A stretch of DNA of 64,000 bases from positions 434,001 through 498,000 of the forward strand of contig ML986582.1 in the NCBI GenBank assembly GCA_010094045.1. The letters are read 5' to 3'. This DNA comes from Lojkania enalia. Lineage: Eukaryota > Ascomycota > Dothideomycetes > Pleosporales. The notes beneath the pieces are model-generated. The model was not told the DNA's origin. It ran no database searches and worked only from the letters and a program-made list of their open reading frames with translations. Within the stretch, counting starts at the first letter, position 1. Every line of letters starts with the position of its first letter. Of this stretch, positions 39,975 through 51,192 are shown one piece after another. The position numbers were made by a program, and so were the translations under genes.

Positions 39975-40690
39975 ATGCATACCGCATTCTTCTACGGCAC
40001 GCTAATGGCCCCCCCGGTCCTGCACCGCGTCATCTGGGGCTCCACAGACCCTCCGCAGGTCCAGAGAGACCTTCTTCATATCCGCCCGGCTATCTTGCAC
40101 CGCTTCCGCCGCCACAAGGTCAAGAATAAGGATTACCCCGCCATCATCCCCGCCAACTCCACGGGCTCCGTTCGCGGAACCCTAGTCACAGGCTTGGCCG
40201 ACGGCGATCTCTGGCGTCTGGATATCTTCGAGGGCGACGAGTATGCGAGGATCAAAGTCAAAGTCAGAGTCCTGGAGAGCAAAGACGGGAAAGAAGAGGA
40301 GGGGATTGGCGATGTGGCCCAGAGAGAGGAAGACAATGTCGAAGGCGAGGAAGTGGAGGCTGACGTCTATGTATGGACGGATCCAAAGGACAGGCTGGAG
40401 CGGGAGGAATGGGACTTTGGCCATTTTGTCAACGAGAAAATGGCTAGGTGGGTGGGAAGGGAGGGCGCGGATGCCGATGATGGATTTCAAGGTAGGCCTT
40501 CCATTAATGGTGAGTTTGCCAATTATGGAATGGATGCAACTGATGAGTTGTGACAGAGGTAGATGATGCGGTGGCGGCTTTACAGGAGCAGGAGGACCCG
40601 ACCGGGGGGCGTGGAGTCAACGGGTCTATTACAAAGACACTTCACCAGAATGGGATAGGGCCCCAGGAAGGACTGCAGAATGCCATTTGA
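39975..40690 (+). CDS. AIG2-like gamma-glutamylcyclotransferase
   Basis: Two exons, join(39975..40491, 40557..40690), 216 aa. The BtrG/AIG2 fold start FFYGTLMAPPVLHRVIWG includes the YGTL motif that binds the gamma-glutamyl group. The catalytic Glu is expected in DIFEGDEYARIKVKV. The segment between about residues 95 and 130 is a highly charged insert (KDGKEEEGIGDVAQREEDN), then DVYVWTDPKDRLEREEWDFG and a C-terminal Gln/Gly-rich tail. Family members form 5-oxoproline from gamma-glutamyl peptides or act on related amines; the exact substrate cannot be set. The frame is open upstream but the ATG at 39975 begins exactly at the fold. Confidence 0.9.
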
Positions 40691-41273
40691 GGTTTCGGAT
40701 TGGCTGCTGTATATGTATTATTCGGTATTGGCCTACTTTTTTCGGGTTATAGGCATCAAGAACATGTTGCATTAGGGCTATACACGCATCGTAGATTGGA
40801 AGCATAGCAGGGACGAACAGGCATGTTTTGCATATTTCGAATCTCTTTTATTTATCTAACTATCGATATACACTCATCGCTCCTATGCAGCCTTACAACC
40901 ATAAATGATGATATGAATTTCATCGGCATCAGATCTGCATAAACCCGAGAACCGAAATCAGCGGAGTGCTTCTTAGTTCTGACCTAGATAAAAAGGACCC
41001 TGCATAGAAGACTGATTGGTATCTCCATCAAGACCTAAACGCCTGCGCCATGCTATGCCATATCCATCCTAAAGAGCTCGAGAGGATTGTAAGTAGGCAG
41101 GAAAGCCACTACTCGTTGCCCTAAAATTCGGAGTAAATGTTGTAGGAGAAAACAAAGGAGCAACCAGTTGGTGTGAATGCTCGAGAGAACTGTGAGATGC
41201 CTTTGCACTATAAAGAACATTGAACAAGAATTTGCTATCAAAGCTATTGTGAGCTGAAGACTTGCTAAAATGA
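40691..41273. other. Convergent spacer between cyclotransferase and Ulp2 genes
   Basis: 583 nt, AT-rich, expected 3' UTRs. The minus-strand frame at about 41069-41578 is a shadow of the Ulp2 exon. Confidence 0.5.
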
Positions 41274-44200
41274 TCAAATGAAATATTCGTAGTGGTGTTC
41301 CTCTTGCCGGCCGAGCTCATTCTCTGAGTAGAACTCATTCTCCGAGTAGAACTCATTTTCCGAGTCAAGCTCATTCCCTGGTGTCTCCGGTACGATGGAC
41401 TCATTCGTTCCTGTCGAAGAGTATGGCCCGCGATCATAGGCGACGGGGTTATCCGTCTCGTAGGAATACTCTTCCATCGTACTACCTGGCTTGTCTTCGA
41501 CACCGCCCGAATGCACTCCGTTCTCTGGCAACATTGATAGCAGCGCATCTGTCGCATGAGGTAACCTGTGAGAACCATTCGACCTCAACAATTCATTGGA
41601 AGAATTCCCTAGTTGAGAAGTGTCAGAGTGGTGCTTCTTCGTTCTAGGGGATATATCCCCCCGAAATTCATCAATTGAAGGTTTCGTCCGAGGTTGCTGC
41701 GGTGTATCAGCCGTAATGATATCTTGAGAATCATCAATCTCTATAGGGTCCTCAGAACTTCCACGACCTGCCGTGGGCGTCTTTGCATTGGCTAAGGTGT
41801 GCTCTCGCATTAGTCCGGGCCGTGAAATCACGATCGGTGACTGGGCGCTTTGCGTATGATGCATTTTAATGCCCCTAGGCGGACCTTCCCTAGCAGGCGG
41901 GTATGCAATTTTACGCTCTGGTGGGCCATTAGCCATAGGCGATAAGACCGATTTGCCGGTCTTCTTCTTCTTAGAAGGTCTCTCATTCCCAGGGCTATTT
42001 TCTTCCGCATCGCCTTCGCTCCTACCTCCGGCAACGATTTGATCAAAAGACCCCTTGGGAGATTGTTGTTCCTGCGACCGTATCCGTCTCGATATTACAA
42101 CTTTGGGGCTCGTGTGCCTAGTTGTTCGTGATGGAGTTTGTTCGGGTTTAGAGAGAAGCTGCGTGCTGGGGGACAATGACCGATGCTCTGGCTTGGTCGT
42201 GGATTTGAGATTTATCGGAGATTGCAATCGTGGCTGCGGTGGCTCAGTATGCCTTGCACTATTATCCTGCGGGGGGGTTGGCCTCCTCTTCTTTTCAAGA
42301 TGAGCTTTCTTACGCTCCTCGTGTTGCTGGTTCCCAAGCTTTATCAGAATTTCACGCATTTGGTTCCTCATATCCGGTGCGGACATTTCTGGCCAATCTA
42401 ATTCCATGTCCATTTCCCGCGACAGAATGCGGTTGATAAAACCTCGAGGATCGGAAAAGAATTTCTGCAGGTATCCTAATAGGTAAACCCCGCAGTCTGT
42501 TAAATTGTTCTGCATTGGTATTGCATCACTCTTGACATTGTAAACGGGCTGTTTGATGACAGCCTCCATGCTCCTCTTTGCTTTGCCTTCCTCTGCAATG
42601 TAGTCCTTCAAGTGACGGACTGCTTTCGGGCGAGGTGTCCCGAGCGAGTCGAGCATGATGATTATCGGGTCGTCAAGATCAAACTTTTTCAAAGGCCCTG
42701 ATTTTCGCTTGAGTTTCTTCTTCGCGGGGGATAAGGGGGTATTGTTAATGTCACTAATAATACCTTTGGGGACAGAGTCAATAATAGATCTGTCTTCCTC
42801 GAGACCAGTGTTTGCGCGGGTCGCATCTTGGGGTATAGCATTCTTCGTCACGGACTGCTTGCCTGCATCCGTCATCTCTTCAATGACCACTGGGTCCTGT
42901 GTCTTTTCGTTGCATAGGGGAATGGCGTCTTCCTGCTTTTTGGCAGAGAATGGCCTGTCGAGTGACGTGCTTATTTTATCATCTACAGGAACGCCCATGT
43001 CGGCCGCAAGCCCGTCCGAAGTTGCAGCGTGTCGATACGAACCGTCTGGGAAAGAATCAGAGCCATGAGCTGATGAGACCGCAGGAGACGCTTCTGTAAT
43101 TAATGTTCGAGATATGCTAGGGACGTTGCAGATAATCGCAAGGTACCAGTGATGTCTACACGGATGTCAGTTGCCATGGTCCCTTACCAGCAGGCATTAC
43201 CCACCCTTCACAGATCGGGACCACAATGTAGTCATACTTGAAGATATCCTCTCGATTGGTCCACCTAGCTACCGCAGCATAGTTAATGCCAGACTTTTGA
43301 TCACGCGTTAGGGTCGAGTAGAAATGAGAATTAAAAAAGAAGACTTTGTTTGGTGGGATATGGGCCTGCTCGAAGAGGTATCTACTAAGGTCAGTGCTCA
43401 GCGAAGGAGGCTAGGGAAAAACTGTGATAACCTACGATATGTAGAAGTTCACTAAATTGTCATTTAGACATTCGCCCTCATCGAGCAATGGGAGATCGCT
43501 GAATTCGACAAGAGCGCGATGACGTCCTGTACCAAACTGTAGTGGCCTTCACAGTATCAGCATCGACATATATGGAATTGAAGGATGGTTATTCTCACTT
43601 GGTCCACGGCTTCCCTAGCCCAATATCGACCGAGTATTTGAACGGCTCCACTTGCGCTGTGGATTTAGCCTCGTCGAACTCAGCCTCGTAATTTGGACGA
43701 CTGGACCTCGTGGATCGAACTTGACGTGGTTGGGCGATAGAGGGAGTGTCTTGAGTGAGCTCTGAAGCTCCTGCAAATGCAAACGACGCTTCATTGGACT
43801 TCAGCTCCTTTCCCTGGTTCTCATTTCCCGCTGCATTGTTTCGGCTGCGGGCTTGCAAAAGGTCCATCTCACGGTCATGCACCGCGGCGGATGAGTCTGT
43901 CTTGGTGTTGAACTCAAAAGGTTTCCTGAACATTGTCTGCATCTCCCACCTATGATGTGTCAGCACATTCCCGAATATTAGGGAGGTCTCTTACGTTTGC
44001 CTTGAAGCTAATTTGACTGATATACCCTGTATCAGAGAAACAAATTTGATCAAATCCGAAGAATTAGCGAACTCAAGATCGAACCAATACGGGTTGCCAA
44101 ATTTAGCAGGGCCTTTAATTCGGATTAGAGATACATCATCCCTCTCGACTCTTAAAATCTTCTCAAGCTCAATAGTTCGCAGATGCTCATAGAGCCCGGT

Positions 44201-45786
44201 GTCGCCGATACGTAAGATATCAAATGTTTTGACCGGATAATTTGAGCGCAAAATTAAACTAGGTTCGCGAACATTTAGATCATATGTTCGAGCGTACTTC
44301 AGTCGCCAATCGGACTTGGACGAGATTTCCGTCCTCTGGGCAGCAGCGTTGGCTTGAGGCTGACGTTTGGACTGGGACTTGTTTCTCCTCGCCGATGTCT
44401 GTAACTCATCATCACTATACAATTGGTCCGGATGCTGACGTGTAAAGCTCTCGCGTAGATTCTGAACGACTTTGCGGTGCGCAGCATTCTGGAAATGAGA
44501 TGAGACAATCTCCCCAGTCTGTAGCTCGTCGTCGTCGTTGTCGTCGGGTAAGATAAGCTTCTGGCCTTGGGCATACTGCTTCAGCACGCTGGGTTGTGCT
44601 TCCTTGCGCGGAGATTCGTCATCATCGATGTGAATCGGTGAATATTGCTGCGAGCCTCTTGCAAGGGTCTGTGTAGGAGGCCGAACTCGAGTTCGTGCAT
44701 TCCCAGGCGTGACCGTGACATTGTTTCGGCTCTTTTTTCGGTGTGGGTTTGTAAGGTTGTCTATGTCCTGAAACTGGCTCACCCCTCCCGATGATCGCCT
44801 GGGCCCGTGCATGCCGTCGACGCCGAAGTTATGGTCTGACCAAGTCGATGTAGGTGGAGCGGTTGAGGGCGAAGACATGTCCTCATGGTGGAGTGGTTGC
44901 CCAATTTCGATGATATCATCATCATCCGGGACGTCAATTATTTCAGGGGAAAAATCTCGCATCTTCCGTCGCTTGTTCGACTGGGGCGGCGACCGAAGTT
45001 CATCAAACTTGCTGTATCCTTTCCTTGAGTCTAGGGACCGAAGCTTCTCATACAGCTGCTGCCCTGGCCCAGATCCTGTCCGCCTTCCGTATGTAATTGT
45101 TGTGCGAGAGTGACCAGAGAAGGGATTAGCGTCATCAATCGTATTGAGAGGTCGGAGGCTACTTGATGCCCCTGGCTATAGTAGAGTCAGAAACGGGCGG
45201 TCCAGCAAGTGGGTGTAGTAGAGTCGGCGTGAGACATACCTTGTGATGCTTCATGGTAGGCGTAGTTGGCAGTACGTACTCACCACCATATCCCCAATCT
45301 TCAAGATCTGGGAGGAATACGGCGTCTTCAGGTATGCTGGTAGCACGGTTAGTTTGACTGTTCACCCGAATGAGCAAGTAGGAGCACTTACTCGTAGTTT
45401 GGGCACAACCTCAACTCGTCAGCGCTTGGTACTTTCCAATCGGTACGAGGGTGGCGAGCTGTCGGCTGGGCGGGTGGGCGAACCGCGCTCGTGGAGGTTG
45501 GTGTAATTGTAGTCGAAAGTAGATCTTTCAGGTGTGGGGTGTTTTCGGCGTCCGGAGACGAGCGGGGATGGTCGATTTGGTGGCGGGCACGAGCTACAGC
45601 TTCGTTCGCCTGGTTCACGCGCGTCAGTCCGCTGGAGGGGCCTCTAGCTCGAAGGGGTAGCTGCTCGCATAAAGCCGTGAGGAAGGGGCCAATACGTACT
45701 CCTAGAGGCTCAGAAGGCGAGTCGCGGTCGCTTGCGGTAAAGAAAGGATTGATGGAGCTGAAGAGGTTGTCAACGATATCGGACAT
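41274..45786 (-). CDS. Ulp2-type SUMO protease (peptidase C48)
   Basis: Removes SUMO chains from nuclear proteins. Model: complement of join(41274..43155, 43205..43384, 43436..43546, 43599..43949, 43995..45175, 45240..45336, 45392..45786), 1398 aa. The N-terminus (MSDIVDNLFSSINPFF) precedes a short conserved YDIPEDAVFLPDLEDWGYGG. A PH-like segment near residues 480-585 (LILRSNYPVKTFDILRIGD, YWFDLEFANSSDLIKFVSL) follows acidic SIM-like EIIDVPDDDDIIEIG. The protease core reads LDEGECLNDNLVNFYISRYL, then GHHWYLAIICN with the catalytic His, IIIMLDSLG with Asp, and QNNLTDCGVYLLGYL with Cys. The triad is complete. A long disordered tail ends with three imperfect 18-bp repeats at 41313-41366. An optional intron (gtacgt donor near 45698) in the first exon cannot be excluded. 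Confidence 0.93.
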
Positions 45787-46403
45787 TGCGAAGCTAGCGC
45801 AGCGTTGTTGTTTGTGTGGATGGTGTCTGCAGTTGCAAACGGCGGAACGGCGGTCTGGAGGAGAGTGAAGAAGGCATGTTTGGACGGTGCGGGTGCCTCC
45901 CCCCAGGTAAAGGTGAAGGTCATCCAAAGCCGCAATGAAATGAAGTTGTATGGTCCGTGCACACTGGTTGACGTCTATCGAAACCACCCGGCTTGAGATG
46001 CTTCGTCATGGTGAAGGGGGCTCACGATAATAGGCGCACGCGACATTGCACCGCACTGGCAATTACACTTCCTTACTCTTCGAGAGCCTTATCTCCTCAG
46101 TATCCCATTTTCATGTTCTGCATACCCTACCCAGGCCCGCTACCCGAACTCAAGCAGTCAATGCAGTCAGTTACCCAAGCCCCATTGGGGATCATATAAA
46201 GTACAGAAGAGGTAGAACCAAGACAAATGGATGCTGGGAGTATCACCGCTCCATGCTATCCAAGCAGAAAACCCAACCGTGACTCGATGCCATAAATCCA
46301 GACGCACGCTAACCGATCCCGGTGAACTCATTGAAGCCGTACAATGCATGTTAACGTAGTGAGAGAGAGAAAATAGAATGTCCAGAGGAAACGCCCTTGT
46401 TCG
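45787..46403. promoter_or_regulatory. Ulp2 upstream region and eIF4E 3' flank
   Basis: 617 nt between two minus-strand genes. No additional gene recognised. Presumed Ulp2 promoter. Confidence 0.45.
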
Positions 46404-47597
46404 CTATGCAGCAGAGCTAGATTTATGTGATTCGTCTGTCGAGACAACACGACGCTTTTCCTGGGCGTGATGGCCCGCCTTCTCCTGTCGCGCCTGGTCT
46501 ATTGCGGACCGCTGCGCGATGCTCTCATCATGGCTGCGCCAAGTGATGATTGTGCCTTCGGGGAGGTTCAGAACGCGTTTGATGGTCTCGCTATGGCAAT
46601 TGTTAACTTATGTGTGTGTGCACAATACCAGTTTGGAATAAAACACCTACCGAATCTTGATGTTCCGTCCGCCGTCATTCTTCGTCCATATACTAAAGAC
46701 GTCCTCTCCACTTCTGACGCTAAGCACGAAGCCGCATACTTCCTCCCCAGCTTCCGCAAACTGGTCGCCTATCAATGCCATGAGAAGCTCCTCCCAATAC
46801 CGGTCAACCACGCCCTTCTTTAAGCGCATAATCCACTTTCCGCCACGCTTGTTCTCATCGTCCTCCCAAACAGGTCGGATACCTTCCTTGAAGAAATGAT
46901 AGTCGGATACGGTCGGTAAGTTCGAGGGTCGGTTGAGGTGGGTAAAGACTTTCCAGAAGTCTTGCGCTGTGCTCATACGGCACAGTGGCTTTGTAGATTT
47001 CTCATAGTCGGAGTTCTTGGGCGTAGGCGGTCGGTACCAGATCACCCAGGTGTACTTGAGAGGCCATGGCGTGCTAAAATCGAGAGGACCAGCAGAGCTA
47101 CTCGCTTCGTCCGAGGCAGTTGTAGATAGCGACTCTTTGCGAGCGCTAGTCACAATCTTGCTTGTTGGTTTGTCTTTCTTATCGCCAGGAGTGGTCGGAG
47201 TGGCGGTAGACGAAGTTGTTGTTTTGAAATCGAATGCGGTGCCGGGGGTCTTTGGAGTCTTGGTAGCAGACCCAAAGGAAGCAAAGGCTCCCGATCCGAG
47301 CCCGAACGCTGAGGAGCCTGCGGTAGTTGGTGACGCTAATCCACCACTTGTTAATGGGGAAATGGCATTGAATGGGTTTCTACCGCCGTGCAATGAGCTA
47401 TCGCCACCGAGGCGCTTGGAAGCCGAAAATGTGCGGGACGGAGGATCGGATCTGTCACTATGGCTATCCGTGGTGGACATGGACAGGGAGAGCTTGCTGG
47501 TGCTGTCGAGCGTGTCAGTGCTGAGAGTCGAGAGATTGCGGGGACCTTCTGTTCCGTACTTAGAGCGGCGAGTCCATAGATTGTCCCTGGTATCCAT
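46404..47597 (-). CDS. eIF4E-family cap-binding protein, 4EHP/class II-like
   Basis: Binds the mRNA 5' cap; class II members (4EHP) often repress translation. Model: complement of join(46404..46590, 46651..47597), 377 aa. The first ~170 residues are Ser/Thr/Gly-rich and likely disordered. The core begins YTWVIWYRPPTPKNSDYEKS; continues DFWKVFTHLNRPSNLPTVSD, YHFFKEGIRPVWEDDENKRG, GKWIMRLKKG, EEVCGFVLSVR and IKRVLNLPEG. VWEDDENKxGGKWI and the Tyr in place of the first cap-stacking Trp (WYRPP) match human eIF4E2 rather than canonical eIF4E. The C-terminus is a basic tail. Class assignment is inference from remembered family patterns. Confidence 0.9.
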
Positions 47598-49322
47598 TGG
47601 CGATCAAGACGAACTAAAAGCAATTATGCGAGATAAACGAGTCCTGCCAGAAGCTTGGTAGAATAAAGGAGCGAACAAGCGGCAGAGAATCGCTGGTGGG
47701 CCGACGGCCGGTGCTGTCTGTATACAAGTGTGTGAATGGGCGCTTTAGCGGTTGTATTCGGTAGCCTAAACGGTATCTATATGAGCGAAAATGCAGCCGG
47801 AGCTCTGCTAAGAGAAATTCGAGGTAAGGGATTAGCGAGTGCTGGGGAAGAGTGGTGTGTTAAGTGCGCGATGTTGCTAGTTTGTGGCCGGCCGCAGGAA
47901 ACTCTTAGATATGTCTTGAGGTGGTAGTGCCTTGGCGACGCCCGACTCGCGCGCGCTTGGGCCAACGGCCAACGGCCGACGTCGAATTTCTTCCGCCGTT
48001 GCGCCGCCATCTTCTCCTCTCATCACAAATTCCGGCCGTTTACTCAAATCATCGCCAGCTCGATAGTGCGCTCGACTCGGCTGGCGACTCCGATGATGGC
48101 CCAGACGACGCCATCCCTCTTCTAAAACCATCATCACGAGGGCCGCCTCTGCGGCTTCCATGATGTGGTGATGACCTGAAAGCAGGGACATTTCTTTGTC
48201 ACGCGGCTACCATTGTCCAAGTGCACGCGCTCTTGTCTTAGTATCCGTATGTACACGTCTTATTAGTATTGAGAGGATTATTTATCTCGAGGATGATCGA
48301 GTTCAATCGAACTACCTCTGGTAGTCTGAGAGCTCAGCCAGGACTTATTCTATCGCAGCACCCTGTGATTCCTTGGTTGAGCGTGAAGCTCAAAGCAAAG
48401 TCTGATTTGAACCCCCTATTCAACGTCTTCATTCCAGCCAATGTGTCTCTAACTAACGGAATTCCCAATAGTGAGGATTAGTCTTCGCTGTCTGCTCGAG
48501 ACTTACCGTCGGTATTGAATTGCGTCGTCCAAAAAGATGGTCGACTCTCTGTTTCATGCTAGTGAGGAACGCGTTCGCACGACGTTATTGGGTTTTGTGC
48601 CGTAATGTAGGTGGTGTCGTAGTCTTTACTAGTATCATACATCAAGCGATGCGAAAATTTTAGACATGTAAACTCGGAGTTGCTATACTGTACCACTATA
48701 AGCGTGAGACATCGAAGACTGCCAGTGTACGATCTGCAAAACAAGCATCACAAACCTTGCTATGGTGGCTCTGGGTATGCTCAGCCACCTGAATTGGAGT
48801 GCCGGCGATCCTGGCGGCCACTATTTTGTCTCCCTGGAGGTATTATGGCGGGCACCACGAGCCTGTTTGTGACACGGCTACCCCCCACCAAAAGAGTCTC
48901 AGAATAGCATTGCTGCACATGGGAAAATGTAAATTGGCAGCCTAGACAAAGGATTTCTTATAGCGGCCTGTTGAGGCTAAGGCCCGGGTGCCTGGAGGCT
49001 ACGTCATACTGCTCCCTACCTACCAACTGCCTGCCTGTCACTTCACCCAGACAACCACGCCCTCACCCATAACCATAACCGAACCCCTCAAGTCGGCGGC
49101 CCCCCTCCCCCCCTCCATTGCGACTACAAGCCCGGCTCAACTGGGCGTCCGCGACATCGCCTTCATTAAGCCAACAACCCGTTCGCGATCTGTGTATAGT
49201 CCTCCCTCTTGCTCGTCACCCCACTTGCAGGAATTCACGTGCCCCGCCTCTGGGCAGCTGTTGAGTTGCTGAACACCAGCACTGCAACTCTCGTCACCCC
49301 ATCCACAACATATCATCGCAAT
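47598..49322. promoter_or_regulatory. Divergent upstream region of eIF4E and Glc8 genes
   Basis: 1.7 kb between divergent start codons. Short open frames on both strands at about 47.7-48.2 kb are GC-driven and show no family motif. The stretch 49000-49140 is C-rich and pyrimidine-rich and probably forms the Glc8 leader. I see no other gene. Confidence 0.5.
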
Positions 49323-50254
49323 ATGACGCACCACTCACCACAACTACACTCGCCCTCGCAGCATCCTGAGCGGCCAAAGGGCATGTTCCCCCGTCCCAAC
49401 CTCTACTATTGCTCCCTTCTAACAGCTGCAGGCATCCTCAAAAACTCAAGTTCCTACCGCTCAAACTCGCAGACGTCCCCCACTAGTGAAGGCACCCCCC
49501 TCGCTCGGAGCACCTCTTCGGATCGACCAGGGATCGGCCGCGAACTTTCCGAGAAGGAGATTGTCCTAGAAAACACTTTGAAGAATGCTGGACCAGCCCA
49601 CCGTCGCTCCTCCTCGAACCCGCGAGGCCCCGGATCGCGCCGCCAGTCAGGCACTAGCGCGCACCTCGATGAGAACAGTCCGAGGCTTAAATGGGACGAA
49701 GCAAATCTGTATCTCACCGAACAGCAGCGCGATAGCACAATGAAAATCACTGAACCCAAGACACCGTATGCCAAGCAATACGACCCCGCCGAGGATGAGG
49801 AAGAGATCGAGATGCTGAACGCGGAGGAGCTCAAAGTGGATGAATTGGATGAAAAACCGAAGACTCGCAAGCAGAGGATCGATGACATTCCTGATATCGA
49901 CCTCGGCGAACCAGAACTGCAGGAGCGGAGCTCACATACACCTGATAGTGAAAAGCGCGTCATCGTCGAAGAGGATGCCGAATCCGAAGCTGGAAGGCAT
50001 CATGATCGTGATGAGTTTCCCCAGATGACTCCGGAGGAGAAAGAGAAGCATCGCCATTTCGAGGAGATGCGGAGGAAGCATTATGAGATGAAGAACGTAA
50101 AGAACCTGCTTGGGTAAGTCACCATAGTATGTGTGTGTAAACAAGGAAGTGACTGAATTGGTATGCTAGGCATCCTGAACAGCTCGATGAAGATGAGGAT
50201 GATGACGAACCGCCTGTTCCATCTCCACCAGCTAGCATACCCAATGGACAGTAG
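49323..50254 (+). CDS. Protein phosphatase inhibitor 2 / Glc8-like regulator of type 1 phosphatase
   Basis: Intrinsically disordered regulator of PP1. Three exons, join(49323..49380, 49432..50113, 50170..50254), 274 aa. The N-terminal SILK-like PP1-binding motif [11 protein letters not shown] is formed only when the 51-nt GC-AG intron at 49381-49431 is removed. The inhibitor-2 core [20 protein letters not shown] leads into ITEPKTPY, containing the TP site usually phosphorylated by GSK3-type kinases. Next come acidic segments and the C-terminal helix [19 protein letters not shown], ending in an acidic, proline-rich tail. The intron is a multiple of three and open, so its retention would add 17 residues inside the PP1-binding motif. 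Confidence 0.9.
49381..49431 (+). other. GC-AG intron of the Glc8-like gene
   Basis: Donor gcatgt instead of gtatgt, branch-like ctaac near 49418-49422, acceptor ctgcag. Splicing restores the conserved motif PKGILKNS. Confidence 0.75.
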
Positions 50255-51192
50255 TTTTCGAAGCGCGTTCTCACCACCGATAGCTATCCACTTATTTTCT
50301 GTATTGCTCGGGGGTGTCCAGGTCCAATAATGAGACTAGGGCCCCTCCAGGATCTACCACAGCTGGGATTGGTATTCACTAGTTGGTTTGGTTCTCGAGT
50401 CCCTCTTATTCCCTTATTGACTCGCCTTACACAAGCAATCTGATATCCGTTTGGAGTTTGTTCTGTTTAGCAGAATTATTTCCCCTTTGGTTGGATGCAC
50501 CACGTGTACATCTCTACATGATACCTCTCGCTAGCACTTTTCGATTCATTCAAGTGCTGAGCGCTGCATGTATCCCTAATGCTGTGCGAATCGGGCTTGT
50601 CTAGCATCAAAAGAGGAGTTTAACAGGTCAAGACGGGGAAGGGTGGATGGGCCTATATCTTGAGGTATTTCTATATCATAGTCTAGATAGAATATTACGC
50701 AAACCTGTCTAGTGTGGACCAGTATTGAGTGATGCTTCAAAAAATAGATCCGAGTATCGATGTTTATGAAACTTTGTGCACACAGCAACTGGTATAGTTG
50801 GATAAACAAGCAACGCTTATGTTTCATGGAATGGAGAAAAGGAAGACCACGGTATTAGCACATGCCCATTTATAAAGCCGTCTAAATCCTCTCTGTAGCC
50901 GATTCGGCATTTTAAATCTACTTGCGAATTTCTTATTGCACGATTTATAGCTAGAGATTCTTGCCCGTAGTAGTGCAAGGTAACTTTCGCTCACGTTGCC
51001 CATGAGCCACATGACTGAGTCGGAGGGTTTCCTATTATGGCTAGATTCGGAATAGCCACACTGCACCTGGACAGTGGCGGGCAGCTTGCGACGACTGACA
51101 ACCTCCTCAGCTCTAATATCTCCACCCATCTCTCAGCTTGCTAAGTCTTTCCACTTCCGTCATCATATATCCCACTCTATCTGCCTTCCAAA
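50255..51192. promoter_or_regulatory. Upstream region of the Lap4-type aminopeptidase gene
   Basis: 938 nt between same-strand genes, AT-rich in the first part. No gene recognised; the last 100 nt are pyrimidine-rich and likely a 5' leader. Confidence 0.45.

Noticed and set aside
47736..48191. Overlapping open frames on both strands as genes
   Set aside because: GC-driven frames with non-ATG or weak starts and no recognisable motif, lying in the divergent upstream region of eIF4E and Glc8.
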